A DNA stretch of 64,000 nucleotides, from the NCBI GenBank assembly GCA_030427205.1, contig JAUHXC010000039.1, positions 1 to 64,000 on the forward strand. Direction: 5' to 3'. Below the pieces are notes generated by a model, which was given only the letters and a program-made list of their open reading frames with translations, was not told the origin of the DNA and made no database searches. Of this stretch, positions 19,464-28,259 are shown piece by piece; positions within the stretch are counted from its first letter, which is position 1, and each line of letters opens with the position of its first letter. This DNA comes from a bacterium. GTDB taxonomy: Bacteria; Myxococcota_A; Bradymonadia; UBA7976; UBA1532. A program made the position numbers and the translations under genes.

Positions 19464-20996
19464 TCACTGAGCGCCGGGCGACAGGGTCTCCGGGCTGAAG
19501 ACATCGACCGGGCCCTTGGGCTTCGGCTCGGGCTCGGGCTCGGGCTCGGGTTTGGCCCCGGGGTCTGGTCTGGGCTTCGGCTTCGGCTTTGGCTTCGGCC
19601 TGGGTCTGACCCGCCGCGGCGGGCGGCGGGCGGGCGCCGCGTCGACGGCGACATCGACCGCGGCGTCGACCGCCTGATCGACCCCGAGATCGACCGGCAC
19701 GGGGTCGCCCGCGTCGGGCGGCGCTATGGTCAAGCGGACCACCGCGGCGTCGGGCTCCGTCGGCGCCGGTTCGGGGGTGGCCCACAGCGAATCGACCAGC
19801 GTGCCCAGGCCCAGCCCGAGCGTCAGCAGGAGCAGGATCACCAACCAGCCGCGCGCGCGCCGAGGCTCGGGCGGTGGCTCCGGCGGTGGATCGGCCGCGG
19901 TGGGCGGCGCCGGATCGGGCGCCTGGATGCCGGCGACCACCGCCGCCCTGAAGTCGGGGCCCATCGACGGCACCGTGGCGTCGAGCGCCGGCGGCGGCCC
20001 GTCGGCCATGGCGCGCACCGCCGACGCGTCGAGCACCCGGGTCGAGCGCTCGGCGCGCGGCTCGGTCGGCGCGGGCGCATCGTCGATGACATCGTACAGC
20101 GCCGTCGGCGCCAGCCCCATCACCCGGGCCGAGCCGCGGCCGGCGAGCAGCCGCTCGAGCTCCAGCCGCACCGCCCACGCCGACTCGGGCCGATCGGCGG
20201 GATCCTTGGCCATCAGCCGCCGCACGAGGTCCGACAGCACCGGCGGCACGCCCTCGACCGCCTCGAACAGCCGCGGCGGTGGGGCGTGCACATGGCGGTA
20301 GACCATCTCGGCGAGCACGCCCTCGCCGAACGGATGGCGGCCGGCGATCATCTCGAACATCAGCAGCCCGAGCGCATACAAGTCGGCCCGCCCGTCGAGG
20401 GCGCCCGAGCGGCACTGCTCCGGCGCCAGATAGGCCGGTGTGCCGATGAGCACCTCCGAGCGGGTGACCTTGTCGCCGTCGAGCAGGCGCGCGGTGCCGA
20501 AGTCGAGCAGCTTGACGACCCGATCGCCGGAGACCTGCTGCAGCCAGACGTTCGCCGGCTTGAGGTCGCGGTGCACCACCTGCTGGCCGTGGGCTTCCTG
20601 CAAGGCATGGCAGATTTGCTCGGCGATGCGCAGCGCCACGTCGACCGGGACCTTGCCCCGCGCGATGAGCGCCTCGAGGGTCTGGCCTTCGAGGTACTCC
20701 ATCACATAGTAGAAGCGGCCGTCGTCGAGCACGCCGAAGTCGATGAGCCGGACGGTGTGCGGGCTGGTCAGCCGGCTGAGGACCTGCGCCTCGCGGCGGA
20801 AGCGTTTGCGGGCATCGGGCCCCGAGGCGCGCAGGCCGAGGACCTTGATGGCGACGGGGCGGTCGACGGACAACTGGTCGGCGCGGTAGACGACGCCGAA
20901 CCCGCCCACGCCGAGGCGTTCGACGATGCGGAAGCGCCCGCCGACGGCGGCGCCGAGCAGCGGGTCGTTGAGGGCGGTGGGTGGTGGGGTGGGCAT
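19464..20996 (-). CDS. Transmembrane Hanks-type Ser/Thr protein kinase
   Basis: A 510-residue active-looking kinase. It has glycine loop GVGGFGVV (29-36), AIK lysine (51), HRDLKPAN (142-149), DFG (165-167) and APEQ (192-195). An Ala/Pro linker follows, then one transmembrane helix (~383-401) and an outer tail dominated by acidic/Ala residues and Lys-Pro/Glu-Pro runs (PKPKPKPKPRPDP), plausibly wall- or envelope-spanning. Such PknB-like kinases transduce envelope signals to cytosolic targets. It is sandwiched between surface-protein genes in one operon (10 bp after the beta-helix gene), which suggests the surface proteins are its input or its partners. The Shine-Dalgarno is weak (GAAG), so translation may be coupled to the upstream gene. 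Confidence 0.93.
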   Translation of the reverse strand: MPTPPPTALNDPLLGAAVGGRFRIVERLGVGGFGVVYRADQLSVDRPVAIKVLGLRASGPDARKRFRREAQVLSRLTSPHTVRLIDFGVLDDGRFYYVMEYLEGQTLEALIARGKVPVDVALRIAEQICHALQEAHGQQVVHRDLKPANVWLQQVSGDRVVKLLDFGTARLLDGDKVTRSEVLIGTPAYLAPEQCRSGALDGRADLYALGLLMFEMIAGRHPFGEGVLAEMVYRHVHAPPPRLFEAVEGVPPVLSDLVRRLMAKDPADRPESAWAVRLELERLLAGRGSARVMGLAPTALYDVIDDAPAPTEPRAERSTRVLDASAVRAMADGPPPALDATVPSMGPDFRAAVVAGIQAPDPAPPTAADPPPEPPPEPRRARGWLVILLLLTLGLGLGTLVDSLWATPEPAPTEPDAAVVRLTIAPPDAGDPVPVDLGVDQAVDAAVDVAVDAAPARRPPRRVRPRPKPKPKPKPRPDPGAKPEPEPEPEPKPKGPVDVFSPETLSPGAQ

Positions 20997-21006
20997 TGCG
21001 CTTCGT

Positions 21007-22209
21007 CTACTGGATGAAGCTGGCGTCGTGGCCCACTTGGGGCGCGGGGGGTACGGTGCGTTCGGCGTTGATGTATGAGTTCTCGACTGCCACGAAGTCC
21101 TGCCCGTTTTCGGCCGCCGATGCGTTGCGGATATAGAGCCAGCCGTTGTCGCTGGCCGAGAACCCGACGCCGTTGCCGTTCGAGACAACGCTGCCTGCCC
21201 GGATGCCTCCGCCCATGTAGGCTTCCACCCCTTGGCCGATGTTATCGGTCACCCTTGCTCCATCGGCTTCGATGTATCCGTTGAAGACGGCGAGCAGACC
21301 GTCATCGCCGCAGCCTCCGACGACGACGCCTTCGGCGAACATGGATGCCCCGCGGGCCACGATGCAGTCGGCCGTGAATTCCCGAACGATCATCGCAGGG
21401 CCGATCGTCATGTGCGCGCCAATTCGCGCGGATATGCCGTTGTAGGTGCCGCCTCCCGCACCCCGAACGCGGTCACCGACCAGCGTCATGCCATCGAGCA
21501 ACCCCAGGCGAGCACCGCGATGCACCACCAATCCGTCGGAGCCATCGAAGTGTAGGATCACATCCGATGGATCGTCGCCCTGGCCGATAATCTGCAGCCG
21601 AGTGCTGTCGCTCCGCCAGACTTCGATCGGCCGGTCGTGGGTGTAGAGGCCGGGCATCACCAGAATGCGTGTGTCTCGACCCGGCGAGAGCAGCTTTTCG
21701 TCGAGGGATTCCAGCGCCTCGTGAATCGTGGCGAATTGGCCATCGGCCGGGTCGGGTGACACGACGAGGTCATCGACCTGAAAGAGTATCTTCCGTAGGG
21801 CCGCTGGGTCGAGCGATGCAGCCATCGGCACCGTGCCCAGCCGCTGGGTCTGCTCCAACTGCACCCACTGACAGTCATCCTCGGGGTTGGCCGGCCACGC
21901 GCCGGGGCAGACCTCGACCCGCAGCCAGCGGCCTTGGTCGAAGCCGGCGAGAGCCCACGGGTTCTGCGGCGAGTCCTCCAGGTAGGCCACGAAACGGCCG
22001 TCGGGCCCGACCTCGATCAGCGGCCCGGCGGGCTCGACCATGGTCGACCACCACGTCGCGCCGTCGGCGTCGACCACCGAGAAGCGCAGGCCGGGCCAGG
22101 GGTCGGGCGGCTGATCGCCGTTGGTCAGGGTGCCTTCGTAGATGATGGGAGGCGCAGCCGTGGCGTAGCCAGCGCACAAGACGAAGATGCCGAGAATGCG
22201 ATAGAGCAC
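21007..22209 (-). CDS. Secreted right-handed beta-helix protein, paralogue A
   Basis: A 400-residue exported protein with signal MLYRILGIFVLCAGYATAA. Residues 21-130 form a compact N-terminal module (IIYEGTLTNGDQPPDPWPG ... RLGTVPMA) almost identical to that of the next upstream gene (11 differences in 110 positions by my count, no gaps). Residues ~140-395 have the short repeating turns (GARLGLLDGMTLVGD, GGGIRAGSVVSNGNG, SDNGWLYIRNASAAENG) of a parallel beta-helix as in pectate-lyase-like folds. No catalytic residues are evident, so adhesion or display is more likely than lysis. Its start lies three bases after the stop of the upstream paralogue, indicating translational coupling. Confidence 0.8.
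   Translation of the reverse strand: MLYRILGIFVLCAGYATAAPPIIYEGTLTNGDQPPDPWPGLRFSVVDADGATWWSTMVEPAGPLIEVGPDGRFVAYLEDSPQNPWALAGFDQGRWLRVEVCPGAWPANPEDDCQWVQLEQTQRLGTVPMAASLDPAALRKILFQVDDLVVSPDPADGQFATIHEALESLDEKLLSPGRDTRILVMPGLYTHDRPIEVWRSDSTRLQIIGQGDDPSDVILHFDGSDGLVVHRGARLGLLDGMTLVGDRVRGAGGGTYNGISARIGAHMTIGPAMIVREFTADCIVARGASMFAEGVVVGGCGDDGLLAVFNGYIEADGARVTDNIGQGVEAYMGGGIRAGSVVSNGNGVGFSASDNGWLYIRNASAAENGQDFVAVENSYINAERTVPPAPQVGHDASFIQ
21820..22152 (-). repeat. Duplicated N-terminal module, copy A
   Basis: Encodes residues 20-130 of the paralogue A beta-helix protein. The matching copy is at 23140-23469 in paralogue B. The two differ at 11 of 110 aligned amino acids, while the sequences downstream of the module do not align by eye. 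Confidence 0.85.
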
Positions 22210-22212
22210 AAT

Positions 22213-23547
22213 TTACCTCGCGTACGATGAGTCCTGGCCGAAAACTCGGCCCGGCAATGTATGAAGCAGGAAGCTGTTGTCGTCGACGGAGAAGCGTGGG
22301 ATGTCCGTATCTGGGTCATCGAGTACCCAATCTGCTCCCACTACATCGGTCCAGCCCATGGCATCCGCCGATGGCCCCCGGGCAGGTTCGTCGGCATGTT
22401 GAATCGTGCTGGAGCGGGCGAATACGCCTCCGTTCCAGTGAGCAGCAAGGACCCGCCCATTCTGCATCCCTTGAAACGAGGCCCGCGTGGCGTCGATGAA
22501 CCCGCCAAACTCGGACACGGCCCCCCTTGCCAAACACCCGTCCAGCTGGACACCGTTCGCAAGTATGATTCCTGCAGCCGCGTGCAGGCAATCAGCCCCG
22601 AAGCGAGTAACTCGTACGTCTGGGCCTACTTGGGCAACGGCTCCGGGCCTCGCGAGTATCCCGATTTTTCGGCGCGGAGAGCCTGCGCGAGTCCGAACGA
22701 TCCCGCCAATATCGAGGTCGTCGACCAAGCCGTCCCCCAAGAGAGTCATCCCATCGAGCCGACCGAGCCGAGCCCCCTCCAGGACCACGATGCCCGCCGA
22801 GTTGTCGAACTCGAGCACCACATCCAAGAAGCTCCCGTCGGGTGGCGCCTCGCCGATGATGTGCAGGCGACTGCCGTCTTCACGATCGATGAATATCGGG
22901 CGGTCGGAGACATAGGGCTCGTCAGCCGGCTCGATCCGGATTTCGGCCCGCATGCCATGGGGGATCTTCTTGTGGCTCAGCGACGCCAGGGCCTCGTGAA
23001 CACTCCCGAAGGTGCCGGGCTCCCCGGACTGGCTCACCCGCAGCGTCGCCACATCACCACCGGGCACGTCGGGCACCACCCACATCTCAGCCATCACCTC
23101 GGCCCGAATCCGCGCCCGCTCGGCCTCGCTGATGGTCTCTGCCATCGGCACCGTGCCCAGCCGCTGCGTCTGCTCCAACTGCACCCAGCCACAGTCATCC
23201 GCCGGGTTCTCCGGCCACGCGCCGGGGCAGACCTCGACCCGCAGCCAGCGGCCCTGGTCGAAGCCGGCGAGCGCCCACGGGTTCTCGGCCGAGTCCTCCA
23301 GATAGGCCACGAACCGCCCGTCGGGCCCCACCTCGATCAGCGGACCCTCCGGCGCCACCATCGTCGACCACCACGCCTCGCCGTCGGCGTCGACCACCGA
23401 GAAGCGCAGGCCGGGCCACGGATCCGGCGGGCCGTCGCCGTTGGTCAGCGTACCCTCGTAGATGAGCGGCGCCGACGCGCTCGCGGCCAGCGGCATCACC
23501 GCCAGCGCGGCGTATGCCATCACGCCCGCCATGCCATATGCCTTCAT
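22213..23547 (-). CDS. Secreted right-handed beta-helix protein, paralogue B
   Basis: A 444-residue exported protein with signal MKAYGMAGVMAYAALAVMPLAASASA. The N-terminal module (27-136) is shared with paralogue A. The C-terminal ~290 residues are a different beta-helix-like chain (GARLGRLDGMTLLGDGL is shared in phrase, but most turns differ) ending FLLHTLPGRVFGQDSSYAR. Start 23547 overlaps the stop of the upstream lipoprotein as TGATG, with GGAGGGG upstream. The tail looks less GC-extreme than the N-terminal module, consistent with separate evolution of the two halves. Confidence 0.8.
   Translation of the reverse strand: MKAYGMAGVMAYAALAVMPLAASASAPLIYEGTLTNGDGPPDPWPGLRFSVVDADGEAWWSTMVAPEGPLIEVGPDGRFVAYLEDSAENPWALAGFDQGRWLRVEVCPGAWPENPADDCGWVQLEQTQRLGTVPMAETISEAERARIRAEVMAEMWVVPDVPGGDVATLRVSQSGEPGTFGSVHEALASLSHKKIPHGMRAEIRIEPADEPYVSDRPIFIDREDGSRLHIIGEAPPDGSFLDVVLEFDNSAGIVVLEGARLGRLDGMTLLGDGLVDDLDIGGIVRTRAGSPRRKIGILARPGAVAQVGPDVRVTRFGADCLHAAAGIILANGVQLDGCLARGAVSEFGGFIDATRASFQGMQNGRVLAAHWNGGVFARSSTIQHADEPARGPSADAMGWTDVVGADWVLDDPDTDIPRFSVDDNSFLLHTLPGRVFGQDSSYAR
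23140..23469 (-). repeat. Duplicated N-terminal module, copy B
   Basis: Encodes residues 27-136 of the paralogue B beta-helix protein; partner of 21820-22152. High identity at both protein and DNA level suggests a recent duplication or gene conversion restricted to the module. Confidence 0.85.
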
Positions 23548-25709
23548 CACTGCCCCTCCATCTCGAGGCCGCCGACGGTCTTCAAGACCCCGCCGGTCAA
23601 CCGATACTGGTTCGCGCCGTCCCGCAGCGTGCGCCCGTCGAGCGCGACGCCGCGGCCTTCCAGCCGCCACTGCCGATCGGCGCTGAGGCTCGTGCCCGCG
23701 GCCCAGGTCACCCGGCCGCCGCGCAGCACGAACGGGTGGCATGGGTGACCGAGGCCCTCGTCGGGGCGTCCGTCGCAGTCGTCGTCGAGGTCGTTGCACA
23801 CCTCGGGCGCCGGCGCGTCGGCGACGGCGTCACAGACGAACTCGCCGTCGACGCAGTTCAGATCGCCTTCGGCCAGACACTCTCCGGTCCCGGCGAGGCA
23901 CGGCGTCGGCGGCACGTCGTCGACCTCGCCATTGCAGTCGTCGTCGAGGCCGTTGCAGACCTCGTCCCCGCCCACGCCCGGCTCCGTGTCGCACTCGGCC
24001 GCGCCGTCGCCGCCGCAGATCCAGACCCCCGCCGCGAGGCAGACCCCCTGACCCTCTTCGCAGGCGTCGCCGAGCGGGAAGTCTTCGTCGGTGCTGGCAT
24101 CGCAGTCATCGTCGATGTCATTGCAGATCTCATCGCTCGGCTGCCCGGCCAATACCGGCGCGCCCTCGGCGTCGACGCAGTCCTGCGCGCCAGCGACACA
24201 GGCGACGACGCCTTCGGTCAGGCAGGCGCCGACGCCTTCGGCGCAGGGGTCGCCCTGGCCGGCGAAGGTCTCGTCGGTGATGCCATCGCAGTCCGCGTCG
24301 GTGCCATCGCATGCCTCCACGCCGGGCTCGCCGGGCTGGACGGGGCAGACCACGTCGCCGTCGTCGCCGCAGACGAAGGCCGACTCGGCCACGCAGACGC
24401 CCACGCCGACCGCGCAGTCGTCACCGAGCGGGAAGTCTTCGTCCACTTCGCCGTCGCAGTCATCGTCGATGTCATCGCAGCGCTCGGCAGCGGGCGCGCC
24501 GGGCTCGGCGTCGCAGACCGTGCCGTCGCCGTCCGCGGCGCAGACCGTCAGCCCCTCCGCCGCGCAGGCGCCGACGCCTTCGGTGCAGATCTCACCGAGG
24601 GCGAAGTCTTCGTCGGTATTGCCATCGCAGTCGTCGTCGATGTCATTGCAGGCCTCTACGCCGGGTTCACCGGGCGCGATCGGCTCGCCTGCCAGGAGGC
24701 AGATCCGGGCGCCGTCGACGCAGGCGACCGCGCCGACGGTCAGGCAGGCGCCGACGCCGTCTTCGCACGGCTCGCCCTGGCCGGGGAAGGCCTCGTCGAC
24801 GGTGCCATCGCAGTCATCGTCGATGCCATTGCAGGTCTCTTCGCCGGGTTCGCCGGCGACGGCGTCGCAGGCGGCCGCCTCGTCGTCGCCGCAGACGGTG
24901 CTGCCGCCGACCGCGCAGGCGCCGATGCCCACGGTGCAGTCCGCGCCGAGGTCGAAGCCTTCGTCGACGACCCCGCTGCAGTCGTCGTCGAGGCCGTTGC
25001 AGGTCTCTTCGGCCGGCTGGCCCGGCTCGGCGTCGCAGGTGGCGCTGCCGTCGTCGGCGCAGACGGTGACGCCGTCTGCCGCGCAGGTGCCGATACCGGC
25101 GGTGCACGCCTCGCCAAGGTCGAAGCCTTCGTCGGGGGTGCCATCGCAGTCATCGTCAATGGCATTGCAGGCCTCGTCGGCGGGTTGCCGAGGCACGGCG
25201 CTGCAGACGGTCCCGCCCTCGGGGCCGCAGATGGTCTGGCCGCTCGTCTCGCAGGCGCCCACGCCGGCCGTGCACGGCTCGCCGGTGGCGAAGCCCTCGT
25301 CGGCGGCGCCGTCGCAGTCGTCGTCGCGCCGATTGCAGGCCTCGGCTTCGGGCGGGCCGGGCTCGACGCTGCAGACGACGCCGACGCCGTCCGCGGCGCA
25401 GACCTGTACGCCGCTGGCTTCGCAGATGCCCTGGCCCACGGTGCAGACCGCGCCGGTGTCGAAGCCCTCGTCGGTGGCGCCGTCGCAGTCGTCGTCCTGC
25501 CCGTTGCACAGCTCGTCGCCGGGCACGCAGCCGGCGTCGGGGGCTGGGACGCAGGCATTGCTGGCCTCGTCGCACATCTCGCCGGGTGCGGTGCACTCCT
25601 CGTTGGAGAAACACTCCTTGGGGTCGCCCGGATCGCATGCCGCGAGTCCGGCGGCGAGCAGGCAGGCCGCCATCAGGCGGCGTATGGTATATGGCATCGG
25701 ATGACTCAT
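23547..25709 (-). CDS. Cys-Asp-repeat (MopE-type) surface lipoprotein
   Basis: A 720-residue lipoprotein whose signal ends LLAAGLAAC. After a short Cys-rich lead (CFSNEECTAPGEMC) there are 11 copies of CNGxDDDCDGxxDEGF-type motifs at a ~50-60-residue period, each followed by C-x-GxGxC loops. A short beta-rich C-terminal end (VLRGGRVTWAAG ... GGLEMEGQ) has no Cys. The motif is assumed to bind divalent metal and rigidify an extended stalk. Start 25709 (ATG) overlaps the previous stop as TGATG with GGAG six bases upstream; a GTG at 25721 and an ATG at 25697 are alternatives. It belongs to the same operon as the second large repeat lipoprotein at 15289-19410. Confidence 0.88.
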   Translation of the reverse strand: MSHPMPYTIRRLMAACLLAAGLAACDPGDPKECFSNEECTAPGEMCDEASNACVPAPDAGCVPGDELCNGQDDDCDGATDEGFDTGAVCTVGQGICEASGVQVCAADGVGVVCSVEPGPPEAEACNRRDDDCDGAADEGFATGEPCTAGVGACETSGQTICGPEGGTVCSAVPRQPADEACNAIDDDCDGTPDEGFDLGEACTAGIGTCAADGVTVCADDGSATCDAEPGQPAEETCNGLDDDCSGVVDEGFDLGADCTVGIGACAVGGSTVCGDDEAAACDAVAGEPGEETCNGIDDDCDGTVDEAFPGQGEPCEDGVGACLTVGAVACVDGARICLLAGEPIAPGEPGVEACNDIDDDCDGNTDEDFALGEICTEGVGACAAEGLTVCAADGDGTVCDAEPGAPAAERCDDIDDDCDGEVDEDFPLGDDCAVGVGVCVAESAFVCGDDGDVVCPVQPGEPGVEACDGTDADCDGITDETFAGQGDPCAEGVGACLTEGVVACVAGAQDCVDAEGAPVLAGQPSDEICNDIDDDCDASTDEDFPLGDACEEGQGVCLAAGVWICGGDGAAECDTEPGVGGDEVCNGLDDDCNGEVDDVPPTPCLAGTGECLAEGDLNCVDGEFVCDAVADAPAPEVCNDLDDDCDGRPDEGLGHPCHPFVLRGGRVTWAAGTSLSADRQWRLEGRGVALDGRTLRDGANQYRLTGGVLKTVGGLEMEGQ

Positions 25710-26551
25710 CAGAAGCTCCACGAGGCGGCGGCCCCGGCGGGGCCGACGTGGATGGTGCCCTCGGCGGGCAGCTCGGCGTCGATGGCGAACAGCAGCGCGC
25801 CGGCGGTGAGGCCCACGAGGCCCAGGCCGCCGGTGATCAGGGCGCCGACGTCGAGGGCGGCGGCGGCGTCGCGCTCGGCTTGCACGTCGGCGACGCGGAT
25901 GTCGGTCAGCTCGGGGCCCTCTTCCCGGGCCTGCGCGGTGAGCTGGTCGGCCGCGTCGCGGTGGTCGGCGGCGAGCACCGCCAGGACGATCGAGGTGACG
26001 GCCAGCGCGCCGCCCGCGCCCAGCGCGACGTAGCTGTAGATCTCATAGTCGGGCACCGACTGCGCGTCTCCGGCCAGAGGCGGCGGGCCGAGCATGACTT
26101 GAAGGGTGCCGCGCGGCTCGACCTCGGCGACCATCGGGCTCACGCCGTTCTGGCTCTGCTTGACGTCGCGGATGACCACCGGCGTGCCGTCGGCGTGGGC
26201 GTCGACCCGGATGCGCACCGGGCCCTCCTGGCGGGCGCGCACCAGGCTGAGCATACGGGCGGCGAGCGCCCGGCGCGGGTCGTCGGGGCGGCGGGCGATG
26301 AACTTCTCGTAGGCCGGGATGGCCTCGTCGTCGCGGCCGAGGGTGCCGAGCAGGTGCGCGATGTTCCACTCGAAGCTGGCCGAGGGCGCGTAGGTCTGGC
26401 CTTGCGCGAAGTGGCGCAGCGCTTCTTCCAGGCGGCCGCCGGCGAACGCCGCCGAGCCGGCCTCGGCGCAGGCGCTGGCCGTGGGGCAGGGCGGCGCGGC
26501 GAGGGTGGGCGATGCCATGAGGCATGCCATGAGTGTGATTCGATGAGTCAT
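25709..26551 (-). CDS. Exported TPR-containing protein with two C-terminal membrane helices
   Basis: A 280-residue protein with an N-terminal signal (MTHRITLMACLMASPTLAA). TPR-like helices follow (ALRHFAQGQTYAPSASFEWNIAHLLGTLG, EAIPAYEKFIARRPDDP), then a PEGA-like beta segment (VRIRVDAHADGTPVVI) and two hydrophobic helices (~175-195, ~232-252). Similar architectures are common in myxobacteria as envelope-anchored partners of Ser/Thr kinases; that role here is inference from operon position. Start 26551 overlaps the preceding stop (TGATG). Confidence 0.75.
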   Translation of the reverse strand: MTHRITLMACLMASPTLAAPPCPTASACAEAGSAAFAGGRLEEALRHFAQGQTYAPSASFEWNIAHLLGTLGRDDEAIPAYEKFIARRPDDPRRALAARMLSLVRARQEGPVRIRVDAHADGTPVVIRDVKQSQNGVSPMVAEVEPRGTLQVMLGPPPLAGDAQSVPDYEIYSYVALGAGGALAVTSIVLAVLAADHRDAADQLTAQAREEGPELTDIRVADVQAERDAAAALDVGALITGGLGLVGLTAGALLFAIDAELPAEGTIHVGPAGAAASWSF

Positions 26552-28143
26552 CAGGGCACCCCGCAGCAAAGCATGGCTGCCGCGCTTGGGTGCGCGACAT
26601 GACCTCTGGTCAGGCGGTCGCCGTTGACCGCGATGACCTCGCCGTTCGGTGTGCACCCCAGCGCATCGACTACGCCCTCGTCGTCGGCGTGGATCGTGGC
26701 TCCCGCATTGGCGGCGGGCGGGTCGCTCATGCTCAGATAGGGCCCTTCGCGTGGACCGCCCGGATTCTGCTGTCCCTCGCGGTCACTCCATGCCCCGCAC
26801 CGGAAATAGATCATGCCCTGCAGAATGGATTGGAGCGCGTGTGCCGCATTCTCGACGCTGTAGCTGCGGGAGGCTGAGATGACTCCGCTGGTCGTTGCCA
26901 GATAGCCGATGTTGTTGCGCTCGGCGATCGATATCGATGCGTCCATGGAGCCGCCAACGGTTGCCATGAACCCCTGCTGTTCATTGGCTTCGGAGGTCGT
27001 ATAGTCGGCATACATATGCCCGCTCCGAGAGACGACGAAGCCATGATGCGTATTGGCTACCGCTGCCGAATGCACGAGTCGCATCACGCCGCCGTGGACG
27101 GCTACGAATCCGGACTCGTGGTTGCCCTCGGCTGTCGCGTGGGTGCTGTGTAGTGTGCCATTGCCGCTGGCTGTCATGCCGGGGCCATGATTCCCGTGCG
27201 CCTCCGCATAGGGAGCGCGAATGTTGCCGCCCCAGTAGGCGCCGAAACCGGTCCCGTTGGCGACCGCGATGAGCGGGTCACCCTCGTTGCTCGTCGGGTC
27301 GATGATCGTGCCACCGCTCTCCGTGGCTATGCCGTAGAAGAAGCCGCTCACCGTCAAGTCGTCTGCGAATACCAGGGAGCCTTGCTCAACTTTGAGGCCC
27401 CAACTCACCGGACCATCCGGTCGTGCAGGGATCCGGTGGATGCGAAAACCGCGGATCGAGCCCAGCCGATGGCCCCTGCCGACGATGATGCCGTCGCCCG
27501 CGAAGCTCAGAATCGGTGGCTCGAGACCGCCGGGTTCGCCGACGAGCTCGATCTGCTGGCCGTCGGGATGCTCGATGCGCAGCGCCTCGGGCAAGGCACA
27601 GTCTTCGAGGACCGCGATGTGTACGGTCGTGCCTTCGGCGATCCGTTTGTCATCGAGCCAGCGCACGGCGGCGTGCAGATCGTCGAAACGCATCGCGGCG
27701 CCCGGCGCGTGGGCGCCTTGTCCGCAATGCACGGACACCAGGAAGATGCCATCGTCGCTGCGCGCCTTGATCGTCGGGTCGAACGCCGAGGGCGTCCAGC
27801 CGATGCGCTGCCTCGGCGCCAGCGTCACCGCCTCGGCGTCGGGCGGCAGCACGGTGACCTCGAGCCAGCGGCTGCCGGCGAAGTGATACGGCTCGAGCAT
27901 GCCATCCGGCCCGTCCTGCAGCTCGGCGACGAAGCGGCCGTCATCGACATCCAGCGTCAGGTCATCGCTGACCCAGACCGGCTCGCCCGCGGCGGGCTCG
28001 GCGTACAGCGCGAAGCGCAGGTCGACCGTTGCGGCGCCGTCGGGCAGGCCGTCGAGGTGACCCTCGTAGATGAGCGGTTCCGCGGCCGCCGAGGCGGCGA
28101 ACGCGAGGGCGGCCAGGGCCAGCAGGCAGGGTGGGGCGCGCAT
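26551..28143 (-). CDS. Secreted beta-helix protein, first gene of the surface operon
   Basis: A 530-residue exported protein, signal MRAPPCLLALAALAFAASAAA. It has an N-terminal module (PLIYEGHLDGLPDG ... QRIGWTPSAFD) related to, but more divergent than, the module of paralogues A and B. A beta-helix domain follows with glycine-rich turns (GGTIIDPTSNEGD, GNGTLHSTHATAEGNHESGF, GGVMRLVHSAAVANTHHGF, GSMDASISIAERNNIGY), and the C-terminus is Cys-containing (AMLCCGVP). No catalytic motif was found. An ATG at 28143 follows CGGAGG and lies about 28 bases downstream of the inferred sigma-54 transcription start. Confidence 0.82.
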   Translation of the reverse strand: MRAPPCLLALAALAFAASAAAEPLIYEGHLDGLPDGAATVDLRFALYAEPAAGEPVWVSDDLTLDVDDGRFVAELQDGPDGMLEPYHFAGSRWLEVTVLPPDAEAVTLAPRQRIGWTPSAFDPTIKARSDDGIFLVSVHCGQGAHAPGAAMRFDDLHAAVRWLDDKRIAEGTTVHIAVLEDCALPEALRIEHPDGQQIELVGEPGGLEPPILSFAGDGIIVGRGHRLGSIRGFRIHRIPARPDGPVSWGLKVEQGSLVFADDLTVSGFFYGIATESGGTIIDPTSNEGDPLIAVANGTGFGAYWGGNIRAPYAEAHGNHGPGMTASGNGTLHSTHATAEGNHESGFVAVHGGVMRLVHSAAVANTHHGFVVSRSGHMYADYTTSEANEQQGFMATVGGSMDASISIAERNNIGYLATTSGVISASRSYSVENAAHALQSILQGMIYFRCGAWSDREGQQNPGGPREGPYLSMSDPPAANAGATIHADDEGVVDALGCTPNGEVIAVNGDRLTRGHVAHPSAAAMLCCGVP

Positions 28144-28182
28144 GGATCCTCCGAGAAGCGTCGATGTCTGCTTCCCAGAGAG

Positions 28183-28198
28183 TGCAACCGGCGGGCCA
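28183..28198 (-). promoter_or_regulatory. Sigma-54 (-24/-12) promoter of the surface operon
   Basis: Minus strand reads TGGCCCG-CCGG-TTGCA, matching the consensus TGGCACG-N4-TTGCW at all but one defined base and with exact GG-N10-GC spacing. Inferred transcription start is ~28172, giving a ~28-base leader before the ATG at 28143 that includes its CGGAGG ribosome-binding site. Confidence 0.75.
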
Positions 28199-28259
28199 TC
28201 GCTGGCGGCGACGGCGCCATGCGGGTTTGCGGCGATTCGGCGCCGCGATGGGCCGCGAT

